64,000 nucleotides of DNA from Streptomyces phaeolivaceus (GTDB taxonomy: Bacteria > Actinomycetota > Actinomycetes > Streptomycetales > Streptomycetaceae), in NCBI RefSeq assembly GCF_009184865.1, contig NZ_CP045096.1, positions 5,580,001 to 5,644,000 on the forward strand. The letters run 5' to 3'. Shown piece after piece: positions 44,553 through 53,758 of the stretch. The notes beneath the pieces are model-generated. The model saw only the letters and a program-made list of their open reading frames with translations. It was not told where the DNA came from and did no database searches. Position numbers and translations under genes: made by a program. The first letter of the stretch is position 1. Each line of letters opens with the position of its first letter.

Positions 44553-44626
44553 CTCCCGGCGCAGCGTCGCAGACCACCCGTGTGGGTGACCCAACGGAGC
44601 GTGACCGTGACGGTAGCGTGCGAGGA

Positions 44627-46261
44627 GTGATCGAGCCGCACGCCCCCGCACCCCCCGGCGCCCCTCCCCCCTGGCGGGGCCACGGCGGCCCGGGTACCCA
44701 GGCGTGGCTGCCCGTCCGCCCCGGAATCGGCCGCTTCCTCGTCCTCGCCGGCGTCTTCGTCTGCGCCGCCTGCGGACTCGTGTACGAACTCGAACTCGTC
44801 GCCCTCGCCTCGTACTTGATCGGCGACTCCGTCACCCAGGCCTCGGTCGTCCTCTCCGTCATGGTCTTCGCCATGGGCATCGGCTCCCTCCTCGCCAAAC
44901 GCCTCCGCCCCCGCGCGGCCCTCGGCTTCGGCGCCATCGAGGCCGCCCTCGCCCTGGTCGGCGGCTGCAGCGCCCTCGCGCTGTACGCGGCGTTCGCCTG
45001 GACCGGCGACTGGGGCGGCATGTGGGCCAGCGGCTCCCGCTATCTCCTGGTCGCGTTCTCCCTGGCCATCGGGCTGCTCATCGGCGCCGAGGTCCCCCTG
45101 CTGATGGAGCTGATCCAGCGCATCCGCCGCCAGGACGCGGGCGGCGCGGTCGCCGACCTGTTCGCCGCCGACTATGTGGGCGCCCTCGTCGGCGGCCTCG
45201 CCTTCCCCTTCCTCCTCCTGCCCTGGCTCGGCCAGCTGACCGGCGCCCTGCTCACCGGCACGGTCAACGCCCTCGTCGGCGGCGCCCTCGTCCTCGGACT
45301 GTTCCGCCACGACCTCAGCCGCCGCGACCGCTGGCTGCTGCTGACCACCAACCTCGCCGTCCTCGGCCTCCTCGCCACCGCCGCCGTACACGTCGACGAC
45401 TTCGAACGCGCCGCCCGGCGCGCGGTGTACGGCAAGGACGTCCGGGTCGCGCTGCAGACCGGCCACCAGGAGGTCGTCCTCACCGGCGGCCGGGACGGGC
45501 GCCCGCTCTCCCTCTTCCTCGACGGGCGGCTGCGCATCAGCGGACGCGACGAACACCGCTACCACCGGGCCCTCGTCCACCCCGCCGTCGACGCCGGCCC
45601 GCACGCCCGCGTCCTCGTCCTCGGCGGCGGTGACGGCCTCGCCGCCCGCGAGGTGCTCCGCCACGACGGCGTACGCCGGGTGGACGTCGTCGAGATCGAC
45701 CCGGGCGTGGTGCGACTGGCCCGCACCGACCCCGCGCTCTCCGCGCTCAACGGCCACGCCTACGACGACGACCGGGTCCGCGTCCACACGGAGGACTCCT
45801 TCGCCTGGCTGCGCGTCGCCCGCCCGACGCTGCCGTACGACGTCGTGATCTCCGATCTGCCCGACCCCGGGATCACGGCGAGCACGAAGCTCTACTCGCA
45901 GGAGTTCTACGGCCTGGCCCGTGAGGTGCTGGCCCCGGACGGTCGCATGGTCGTGCACGCGGGGCCCGTGTCGTCCCGGCGGCAGGTGTTCTGGACGGTC
46001 GACGCCACCGTCCGGGCCACGGGGCTGCGCACCACGCCGTACCGGGTCGTCTCCGCCGACCCCGGCTTCGTCACCGGCCCCGACCGTACGGCCCACACCT
46101 CCCGCGCGCCCCACGACTGGGGCTTCGTCCTGGCGACCCGGCCCGGGGCGGGCCACCCCGCCGCGCCGGACCTCGGCTCCGGCGCCGCGCGCCTCACCGC
46201 CACCGACGGCGTACGCGACCTGCCCCCGTCGACCCTCGTCCACCCGAGGTACGCCGACTGA
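44627..46261 (+). CDS. Membrane-embedded spermidine-synthase-like protein
   Basis: This 544-residue protein is in two parts. Residues 25-240 contain about seven transmembrane helices ([20 protein letters not shown], then [20 protein letters not shown] and others). The C-terminal half is a polyamine-synthase/Rossmann domain with [40 protein letters not shown] (nucleotide site), [24 protein letters not shown] and [20 protein letters not shown]. Fused TM-SpeE proteins are common in actinobacteria; whether they make polyamines is uncertain. The start is unclear: GTG 44627 overlaps GAGGAG, and GTG 44618 is the alternative. Confidence 0.85.
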   Translation: MIEPHAPAPPGAPPPWRGHGGPGTQAWLPVRPGIGRFLVLAGVFVCAACGLVYELELVALASYLIGDSVTQASVVLSVMVFAMGIGSLLAKRLRPRAALGFGAIEAALALVGGCSALALYAAFAWTGDWGGMWASGSRYLLVAFSLAIGLLIGAEVPLLMELIQRIRRQDAGGAVADLFAADYVGALVGGLAFPFLLLPWLGQLTGALLTGTVNALVGGALVLGLFRHDLSRRDRWLLLTTNLAVLGLLATAAVHVDDFERAARRAVYGKDVRVALQTGHQEVVLTGGRDGRPLSLFLDGRLRISGRDEHRYHRALVHPAVDAGPHARVLVLGGGDGLAAREVLRHDGVRRVDVVEIDPGVVRLARTDPALSALNGHAYDDDRVRVHTEDSFAWLRVARPTLPYDVVISDLPDPGITASTKLYSQEFYGLAREVLAPDGRMVVHAGPVSSRRQVFWTVDATVRATGLRTTPYRVVSADPGFVTGPDRTAHTSRAPHDWGFVLATRPGAGHPAAPDLGSGAARLTATDGVRDLPPSTLVHPRYAD

Positions 46262-46382
46262 GCCGTGGGGGCCCCGGGGCCGTGCGGGGCCGTGCGGGGC
46301 CGTAGCGGAAATAAGAGCGGGAATGCGCGAGTACGCGTATGTACGGGTGCGGGGCGGTGCCACCTGGGTAGGCTCGGCTCCC

Positions 46383-47219
46383 ATGGAGCATGAGGTGTTC
46401 GTTCCGGTTCCCGTCGGCCGCCTCCGGGAGGCGCTGTCCGACCCCGAGCGGGTGGCCCGAGCGGTCCCCGGGCTCCAGCAGGAGGCGGGCACCCCACCCG
46501 TCGCCGGGCGCCTGAAGGTACGGGTCGCGGGCCACACCATCACCTATCGCGGCGCCCTCCGCGTCACCGACCAGGACGACGGTTCGTACGCCGTGGAGGG
46601 CGACGCCGCCGAGGTCCGGGGCACCGGCACCGTGAAACTCGCCCTCACCCTCCGCCTCGCTCCGGCGCCCGAGGGCACCACCCTCACGTACACCGGCACC
46701 GCCACCGCCGACGGCCGTATCACCGAACTCCCCTCCGACTCGGTCGCCTCGGCCCTGACCCGACTGCTGGGAAGGTTCGCGGAGAATCTGGCGACACCAC
46801 CGGAGCCGGAGCGGACGCCTCAGGCCGAGGCCGAGCGGGAGAGCGAGGGTGAGGTGGAGAGCGGTGGAGCCGTTGACGAGTCGGCGGAGGCGGGGCAGGC
46901 GGCCGAGGAGAGCGCGGGGGACGAGTCCTCGGGCTCCCTCTTCGAGGCCGACGTTCCGCCGTCGGCGCTGGACCCCTACGCCGACGGGGACTTCGTCGCC
47001 GGGAGCGAGCCGCCCGCGGAGGCCGCGCACGCACGGCGGACGATGATCGGCCGCAGCGCGGAGGAGGTCGACCACGCCCCGCCGCGCGGCCGGTACGCCC
47101 CGGTCCCGGCCCCCGAGACCGGCTCCGCGACCGCCACCCTCCGCTGGGCGGCCCCCGCCGCCGCCCTAGCCGTCGCCTCAGCCATCATCGTGACCCGAGC
47201 CTTGCGCAAGCGCCGCTGA
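46383..47219 (+). CDS. SRPBCC (CoxG-like) protein with C-terminal membrane anchor
   Basis: This protein has 278 residues from ATG 46383. Residues 1-140 form a START/SRPBCC fold as in carbon-monoxide dehydrogenase subunit G: FVPVPVGRLREALSDPERVA, RAVPGLQQEAG, RLKVRVAGHTITYRGALRVT and YTGTATADGRITELPSDSVA. An acidic linker (140-210) leads to a tail anchor AALAVASAIIVTRALRKRR. It may bind lipids or help assemble a cofactor enzyme at the membrane. No CO dehydrogenase genes are nearby. Confidence 0.85.
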   Translation: MEHEVFVPVPVGRLREALSDPERVARAVPGLQQEAGTPPVAGRLKVRVAGHTITYRGALRVTDQDDGSYAVEGDAAEVRGTGTVKLALTLRLAPAPEGTTLTYTGTATADGRITELPSDSVASALTRLLGRFAENLATPPEPERTPQAEAERESEGEVESGGAVDESAEAGQAAEESAGDESSGSLFEADVPPSALDPYADGDFVAGSEPPAEAAHARRTMIGRSAEEVDHAPPRGRYAPVPAPETGSATATLRWAAPAAALAVASAIIVTRALRKRR

Positions 47220-47289
47220 GGAAGTCGTTGAGCAAGCCGTCGAGGAGGTCGCTGAGGAGGCCGTTGAGGCAACCGCCGCCGACTGCCGC

Positions 47290-47625
47290 CCGCCGCCGTC
47301 CGCTGACGGCTGACCGCCGCTGACCGCACCCCGTGGCCGTCCGCTGACGGCTGACCGCCGCTGACCGCACCCCGTGGCCGTCCGCTGACTGCCGCCGTCT
47401 GCCGCCCGCCGCCATCCGCTGACGGCTGACCGCCGCTGACCGCACCCCGTGGCCGTCCGCTGACTGCCGCCGTCTGCCGCTGGCCGCTAACCGCTGGCTG
47501 CTAACCGCTGCCGCCCGCCGCCGTCCTCTGACCGCCGCCGCTCGCTGACCGACGCCCGTGGCCGACCACCGCCGTCCGCTGATCGCAGCCCGTGGCCGTC
47601 CGCCGCCGCCCCAACGCCGCCCACC
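47290..47625. repeat. Degenerate tandem repeat region in a 475-bp gene-free gap
   Basis: The 41-bp unit containing CCGCTGACGGCTGACCGCCG then CTGACCGCACCCCGTGGCCG occurs in tandem at about 47299 and 47340 and again near 47415. The last two lie in a larger repeat of roughly 75 bp ending GACTGCCGCCGTCTGCCGC. Decayed CCGCTGACCG-type copies continue to about 47625. I do not believe the frames across it are coding. Confidence 0.8.
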
Positions 47626-47694
47626 ACCATCGGCCGGCCACAGGCGGCGTGGTTTCGGCAACTCCCCCCTGGGGTGGGCCAGTAGGGTCGAGGG

Positions 47695-48507
47695 GTGAGT
47701 AGCGAACTGATCATGTTGGCCGCGGGTGACGCGGAGGTGGGGCTGGCGCCGGGGAACGGCGGCCGGGTGGCGGGGCTCCGGGTCGGCGGCGTCGAACTGC
47801 TGCGCCAGGGCGAGCGGTTCGGCTGCTTCCCGATGGTGCCGTGGTGCGGACGCGTCCGGGACGGCCGGTTCCGCGACGGCGGCAGCGTCCGGCAGATGCC
47901 CCTCAACGCCCCGCCCCACGCCATCCACGGCACCACCCGCGAGGCCGCCTGGCGCGTCGCGAGCCACGGCGCCACCGAGGCCGTCCTCACCTACGACCTG
48001 GTCGACCCCTGGCCCTACCCCGGCCGTGTCACCCAGGCGTTCACCCTCACCCCGGACAGCCTCACCCTCACCATGTCCGTGGAGGCGTACGACTCGTCCT
48101 TCCCGGCCCAGATCGGCTGGCACCCCTGGTTCAACCGCAATCTGGACGGCGGCGGCGCGGACGCCGACGCGGACGCGGACGTGAGGATCGACTTCACGCC
48201 CGCCTGGCAGGAGGAGCGCGGCGCCGACCACCTGCCCACCGGCAACCGCGTCGACCCCGAGCCCGGCCCCTGGGACGACTGCTTCGGCATGCCCGACGGC
48301 GTCGACGTCACCCTCACCTGGCCGGAACGCCTGGAGTTGAAGGTCGCCTCCCGGGAGGAGTGGGTCGTCGTCTACGACGAGCAGGCGGAGGCCGTCTGCG
48401 TCGAGCCGCAGACCGGGCCGCCCAACGGCCTGAACACGCACCCCCGCCTCGTCACCCCCATCGACCCGCTGGAGGCGACCACGACCTGGAGCTGGCGCCG
48501 CCTGTAG
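47695..48507 (+). CDS. Aldose 1-epimerase family protein
   Basis: This 270-residue beta-sandwich enzyme has GGRVAGLRVGGVELL, FGCFPMVPWCGRVRDGRF, LNAPPHAIHGTTREAAW (first His), QIGWHPWFNRNL (second His) and CVEPQTGPPNGLNTHPRLV (catalytic Glu). The family interconverts alpha and beta sugar anomers; the substrate is unassigned. Start GTG 47695 has GAGG close before it. It is followed by pyrE after 42 bp, probably co-transcribed. Confidence 0.88.
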   Translation: MSSELIMLAAGDAEVGLAPGNGGRVAGLRVGGVELLRQGERFGCFPMVPWCGRVRDGRFRDGGSVRQMPLNAPPHAIHGTTREAAWRVASHGATEAVLTYDLVDPWPYPGRVTQAFTLTPDSLTLTMSVEAYDSSFPAQIGWHPWFNRNLDGGGADADADADVRIDFTPAWQEERGADHLPTGNRVDPEPGPWDDCFGMPDGVDVTLTWPERLELKVASREEWVVVYDEQAEAVCVEPQTGPPNGLNTHPRLVTPIDPLEATTTWSWRRL

Positions 48508-48549
48508 GCCGGGTATGGGGGCTTATAGGGGCCCTTTAAGCTGGCTGCC

Positions 48550-49104
48550 ATGACTGACGTGGACGTACGTGGATCTCTGCTGCGGCAGATCAAGGACAAG
48601 GCCGTGGTGCACGGCAAGGTGACCCTGTCGTCGGGTCTGGAGGCGGACTACTACGTCGACCTGCGCCGCGTCACCCTCGACGGGGAGGCCGCCCCGCTGG
48701 TCGGGCAGGTGCTGCTCGACCTGACCGCCGACCTCGACTTCGACGCGGTCGGCGGTCTCACGATGGGCGCCGACCCGGTCGCCGCCTCGATGCTGCACGC
48801 GGCTGCCGCGCGGGGCAAGCGGCTGGACGCGTTCGTCGTCCGTAAGGCGGCCAAGGCGCACGGTATGCAGCGTCAGGTGGAGGGACCGGACATCGCCGGC
48901 CGCCGGGTCGTCGTCGTCGAGGACACCTCCACCACCGGCGGCTCCCCGCTGACCGCCGTCGAGGCCGTGCGCGCGGCCGGGGCCGAGGTCGTCGCCGTCG
49001 CCACCATCGTCGACCGCGCGACCGGCGCCGCCGAGAAGATCGAGCAGGGCGCCGGGGTCCCGTACCGGTTCGCGTTCTCGAAGGACGAACTGGGCCTCGA
49101 CTGA
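48550..49104 (+). CDS. pyrE: Orotate phosphoribosyltransferase
   Basis: This 184-residue enzyme makes OMP from orotate and PRPP in pyrimidine synthesis. GKVTLSSGLEADYYVDLRRV, FVVRKAAKAHGMQRQVEG (flexible loop lysines) and the PRPP motif VVVVEDTSTTGGSPL are all present. Length is usual for the actinobacterial form. Other pyr genes are not in the window. Confidence 0.95.
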   Translation: MTDVDVRGSLLRQIKDKAVVHGKVTLSSGLEADYYVDLRRVTLDGEAAPLVGQVLLDLTADLDFDAVGGLTMGADPVAASMLHAAAARGKRLDAFVVRKAAKAHGMQRQVEGPDIAGRRVVVVEDTSTTGGSPLTAVEAVRAAGAEVVAVATIVDRATGAAEKIEQGAGVPYRFAFSKDELGLD

Positions 49105-49271
49105 GGTCGGCTCGCCGGACGGAAACACCAAGGTCAGGGGTTACCGAACAGTTCTGGACACCCTGGCCGGAGCATCCGGTCCCGTCTGGAAGGATGGGGC
49201 CGACGATGATGTCGCAACCCTAGGTCAGGGCTCGTAAGCACAACGCCACCCGCACATACAAGGAGCGGACC

Positions 49272-50294
<1,023 letters not shown>

Positions 50295-50339
50295 CCGCCC
50301 CGGCCGCCCCGGCCGCCCGGCCGGCCGTCTCCACCGCGA

Positions 50340-50377
50340 CTGCCCGCCGCTGCCCTTTACCGGTCAGCGGCGGGCAG
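50340..50377 (+). terminator. 13-bp hairpin after fba
   Basis: CTGCCCGCCGCTG and CAGCGGCGGGCAG pair around a 12-base loop, 45 bp after the stop. Confidence 0.82.
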
Positions 50378-50417
50378 CCGTGTTCGGGGAGGCCGCCCCG
50401 GCTGCCGTCCCCCCCCC

Positions 50418-50520
50418 ACTGCGGGCAGCCGTGCCGCTGGGGGCGATGGGGGCACCTCCCGCTCGATCGAGCGAAGCCGAGGGTGGAGGTGGGCGCAGGC
50501 GGCACCCCGTGAGCGCCGGG
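50418..50520. repeat. Second interspersed repeat family, copy with nested insert
   Basis: The outer parts (GCGGGCAGCCGTGCCGCTGG then, after a gap, GGTGGGCGCAGGCGGCACCC) match 55246-55312. Between them lie about 42 extra bases, GGGGCACCTCCCGCTCGATC followed by GAGCGAAGCCGAGGGTGGA, a sequence type I recall as common between Streptomyces genes. The rest of the 350-bp gap before the exporter shows only Pro/Ala-like GC-rich sequence. Confidence 0.6.
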
Positions 50521-50646
50521 GCGCGCCCCCGCCCGGCCGGCATCCGCCCCGCTCAGCCCCACAGCCCGGGGCACACACCGCTCGGCCCCGGGGCACACCC
50601 ACCCGCACACCTGGCCCGACGGCCCCCCACGCGGGATGATCCGTCC

Positions 50647-52116
50647 ATGGCCGCCGACATACGCCTCGCCTCCCCCCAGGGCAGGTGGATCCTCCTGACC
50701 ACCGTGCTCGGCTCCAGCATGGCCATGCTGGACTCGACGGTCGTCAACGTCGCCCTCCCTCGCATCGGCCTCGACCTGGACGCCGACCTCGCCAGCCTCC
50801 AGTGGATCGTCAACGCCTACACACTCACCCTCGCCGGCCTCATCCTCCTCGGCGGCGCCCTCGGCGACCGCTTCGGCCGCCGCAAGGTGTTCGTCGTGGG
50901 CGTGGTCTGGTTCGCCGCCGCCTCCCTCCTCTGCGGCATCGCCCCGGGCGGCGGCGTACTGATCGCCGCCCGAGCCCTGCAGGGCGTCGGCGGCGCCCTC
51001 CTCACCCCCGGCTCCCTCGCCCTCATCCAGGCGTCCTTCCACCCCGACGACCGGGCGAAGGCGGTGGGCCTGTGGTCCGGCTTCGGCGGCATAGGCGCGG
51101 CCGTCGGTCCGTTCCTGGGCGGCTGGCTGGTGGACGGCCCCGGCTGGCGCTGGGTCTTCCTCCTGAACGTCCCCCTGGCCCTCCTCTGCGTCCCCGTCGC
51201 CCTCCGCCACGTACCGGAGTCGGCTGGGGGAGGTCGTAGCCACGACAGGGGTTTCGACATCCTGGGCGCCGTACTCGGCGCCGCGTCTCTCGCGTTCATC
51301 ACGTACGCGCTGATCGAGGCCAGAGCGGGCACCCTCGCGGTCGCGGTCACCGCGCTCGCCGGAGTGGCGACGGCGGTGGCGTTCGTCCAGGTCGAGCGCC
51401 GCCGCCCCGACCCCATGATGCCGCCGGAGATCTTCGCGTCCCGCCAGTTCACGGCGGTCAACATCGTCACCCTGTTCGTGTACGCGGCCTTCGGCGGCTT
51501 CTTCTTCCTCGCCGCGCTCCAGCTCCAGGTGGTCTCCGGCTACTCGGCCCTCGGCGCCGGTACGGCCCTGCTCCCCATCACCGTCCTGATGCTGCTGCTC
51601 TCCGCCCGCGCGGGCGCCCTCGGCGAACGCGTCGGCCCCCGTATCCCCCTCACGATCGGCCCGCTGCTGTGCACGGCGGGCGTCCTGCTGATGCTGCGGG
51701 TGGGCCCCGACGCCTCGTACGTGCGGGACGTCCTGCCCGCCCTCCTGGTGATGGGCCTCGGCATGGTCTCCCTCGTGGCGCCGCTGACCGCCACGGTCCT
51801 CGCCTCGGTCACCACCGACCACGCGGGTCTCGCCAGCGGCATCAACAACGCCGCCGCCCGAGCGGCGGGCCTCCTGGCGGTGGCCGCGCTGCCGCTGATC
51901 GCGGGCATGGGCCCGGAGACGTACCGCTCGCCCACCCAGTTCGACAGCGCCTTCGACACGGCCATGGTGGCCTGCGCGATCGCCCTCCTCACCGCCTCCG
52001 CCCTCGCCTACGCCACCGTCCGCCGCCCCGCGCCCGACTGCAGCCACCCCGAATGCCGCACCCACGGCTGCGTGACGGCTCCGCCGCTGGAGGGGGAGCG
52101 GCCTCGGGGTGCGTAG
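50647..52116 (+). CDS. MFS drug:proton antiporter, DHA2 family (14 TM)
   Basis: This 489-residue exporter has motif A GDRFGRRKVFVVG after TM2, motif D1 LDSTVVNVALPRIGLDL at TM1, antiporter motif C-like GGIGAAVGPFLGGWLVDGPG and GWRWVFLLNVP. This pattern is that of DHA2 (EmrB/QacA-like) proteins. The C-terminal tail (DCSHPECRTHGCVTAPP) has an unusual Cys/His cluster, CSHPECRTHGC, that could bind metal. The substrate is unknown. Confidence 0.9.
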   Translation: MAADIRLASPQGRWILLTTVLGSSMAMLDSTVVNVALPRIGLDLDADLASLQWIVNAYTLTLAGLILLGGALGDRFGRRKVFVVGVVWFAAASLLCGIAPGGGVLIAARALQGVGGALLTPGSLALIQASFHPDDRAKAVGLWSGFGGIGAAVGPFLGGWLVDGPGWRWVFLLNVPLALLCVPVALRHVPESAGGGRSHDRGFDILGAVLGAASLAFITYALIEARAGTLAVAVTALAGVATAVAFVQVERRRPDPMMPPEIFASRQFTAVNIVTLFVYAAFGGFFFLAALQLQVVSGYSALGAGTALLPITVLMLLLSARAGALGERVGPRIPLTIGPLLCTAGVLLMLRVGPDASYVRDVLPALLVMGLGMVSLVAPLTATVLASVTTDHAGLASGINNAAARAAGLLAVAALPLIAGMGPETYRSPTQFDSAFDTAMVACAIALLTASALAYATVRRPAPDCSHPECRTHGCVTAPPLEGERPRGA

Positions 52117-52188
52117 GCGTGGTGCGTAGGCGGGTGGCGTAGTGGGGTGGCGTAGGTGGGGTGGCGTAGGTGGGGTGCGTAGTCGGGT
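52108..52188. repeat. 14-bp minisatellite GTGGCGTAGGTGGG
   Basis: Five or six imperfect copies of GTGGCGTAGGTGGG or GTGCGTAGGCGGG run from the exporter stop codon to the next repeat element. Confidence 0.75.
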
Positions 52189-52194
52189 GCGGGT

Positions 52195-52320
52195 GTGTGG
52201 GGGCTGGTCGCGCGGTTCCCCGCGCCCCTTGGACCCGGGCTCACCCCGTGCTTTCCAGGGGCGCGGGGAACCGCGCGAGGAGCCTCACCGGGCCCGCGCC
52301 TGCCCACGCACCCCCGGCCC
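52195..52320. repeat. Interspersed GC-rich repeat, copy 3 (inverted pair)
   Basis: CGCGCGGTTCCCCGCGCCCC (52209-52228) and its perfect 20-bp complement (52258-52277) flank a 29-base loop. Weaker complementarity extends outward (GTGCGTAGTCGGGTGCGGG against CCCGCGCCTGCCCACGCACC). It can terminate the exporter transcript. Confidence 0.88.
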
Positions 52321-52345
52321 CCGCCCATGCGCCAGACTGGAACCC

Positions 52346-52759
52346 ATGACGATTCACGAGAACCTCCTCGGGGGCCCGCCCCCGACGCACCTCCCCGACG
52401 ACCCGGAACCCCGCGAACTCCTCGCGAACGGCACCGCCCCCGCCGACGTCGCCGCCAAGTACCCCACCTCCTCCCTCGCCTGGGCCCAGCTCGCCGACGA
52501 GGCGTACGAGCGGGGCAGCGTCGTGGAGTCGTACGCCTACGCCCGTACGGGCTACCACCGCGGCCTCGACTCGCTGCGCCGCAACGGCTGGAAGGGCCAC
52601 GGCCCCGTCCCCTGGGAGCACGAGCCGAACCGCGGCTTCCTGCGCGCCCTGCACGCCCTCGCCCGTGCCGCCGGTGACATCGGCGAGCAGGAGGAGTACG
52701 CGCGCTGCTCCCAGTTCCTGAAGGACTCCTCCCCGACGGCGGCGCAGACGCTCGGCTGA
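52346..52759 (+). CDS. DUF3151 family protein
   Basis: This protein has 137 residues, ATG 52346. Conserved blocks are NLLGGPPPTHLPDDPEPREL, WAQLADEAYERGSVVESYAY, ARTGYHRGLDSLRRNGWKGH and GPVPWEHEPNRGFLRALHAL. It is predicted all-helical, TPR-like. Function is unknown; it is widespread in actinobacteria and often near fba and tryptophan dioxygenase, as here. Confidence 0.9.
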   Translation: MTIHENLLGGPPPTHLPDDPEPRELLANGTAPADVAAKYPTSSLAWAQLADEAYERGSVVESYAYARTGYHRGLDSLRRNGWKGHGPVPWEHEPNRGFLRALHALARAAGDIGEQEEYARCSQFLKDSSPTAAQTLG

Positions 52760-52912
52760 CCGGAGGGATGTTCGTGCGGGTCCGCCTGGTGTGACCAGGC
52801 GGACCTTGCGGTACCGGGGGGTATGACCGAACATGCGTGTGGGGACCGGGGCCCCCGTGTCGGAATTCGGCAGGGGCGGACCGCTACCCGGAGTACACAA
52901 CAGGAGACAGCG

Positions 52913-53758
52913 ATGTCCCTTCCGGCTCAGCCCCACGAGGCTTCGGAGCCCGAGACCCCGCATCTCGACTTCCAGGGAACGACCCCGTACGAGGACTACG
53001 TCCAGGCGGACGTCCTCACCCACCTCCAGCACCCCCTCTCCGACGACCCCGGAGAGATGGTCTTCCTGGTGACGACCCAGGTCATGGAGCTGTGGTTCAC
53101 CGTCATCGTCCACGAGTGGGAGACCGCGACCACCGCGATCCGCAATGACGACGTGGCGAGGGCGAAGGACGCGCTGAAGCGTTCCGTCCGCGAGCTGGAG
53201 GCCCTGAACGCCTCCTGGAAGCCCCTCGGCCAGCTCACCCCCGGCCAGTTCAACGCCTACCGTGCCGCCCTCGGCGAGGGCTCCGGCTTCCAGTCCGCGA
53301 TGTACCGCCGGATGGAGTTCCTGCTAGGCGAGAAGTCCGCCTCCATGCTCGTCCCGCACCGGGGCGCCCCGCGCGTCCACGCCGAACTGGAGAAGGCGCT
53401 GCACGAGCCGAGCCTCTACGACGAGGTCCTGCGGCTCCTGGCCCGCCGCGGCCACGCGATCCCCGACTCCGTCGTACGCCGTGACGTCTCCCAGCGCTAC
53501 GAGCCGTCCCCCGAGGTCGAGGAGGCGTGGACCGAGCTGTACTCCGGCGACCCGGACCATGAACTCGCCCGTCTCGGCGAGGCGTTGACCGATGTCGCCG
53601 AACTCGTCTGGCGCTGGCGCAACGACCATCTGGTCGCCACCCGCCGCGCGATGGGCGCCAAGGCCGGCACGGGCGGCTCCGCCGGTGTCGCCTGGCTGGA
53701 GAAGCGGGCCCGGAAGAACGTCTTCCCCGAGCTGTGGACGGCGCGCTCCCATGTCTGA
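52913..53758 (+). CDS. kynA: Tryptophan 2,3-dioxygenase
   Basis: This 281-residue haem enzyme opens the indole ring of tryptophan to N-formylkynurenine. TTPYEDYVQADVLTHLQHPL, MVFLVTTQVMELWFTVIVHE, SGFQSAMYRRMEFLLGEKSA and ELVWRWRNDHLVATRRAMGA (haem-ligand His region) are diagnostic. ATG 52913 follows CAGGAG. Its stop lies inside the kynureninase start region (8-bp overlap), so the two steps are translationally coupled. Confidence 0.95.
   Translation: MSLPAQPHEASEPETPHLDFQGTTPYEDYVQADVLTHLQHPLSDDPGEMVFLVTTQVMELWFTVIVHEWETATTAIRNDDVARAKDALKRSVRELEALNASWKPLGQLTPGQFNAYRAALGEGSGFQSAMYRRMEFLLGEKSASMLVPHRGAPRVHAELEKALHEPSLYDEVLRLLARRGHAIPDSVVRRDVSQRYEPSPEVEEAWTELYSGDPDHELARLGEALTDVAELVWRWRNDHLVATRRAMGAKAGTGGSAGVAWLEKRARKNVFPELWTARSHV

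Noticed and set aside
46383..47219. Part of a carbon monoxide dehydrogenase operon
   Set aside because: Only the CoxG-like SRPBCC fold is present; no coxS/M/L genes occur nearby and the protein has a tail anchor.
47185..48441. Minus-strand frame across the 47.3-kb tandem repeat and the aldose epimerase
   Set aside because: It is antisense to the epimerase, and the repeat part has no codon bias; treated as non-coding.
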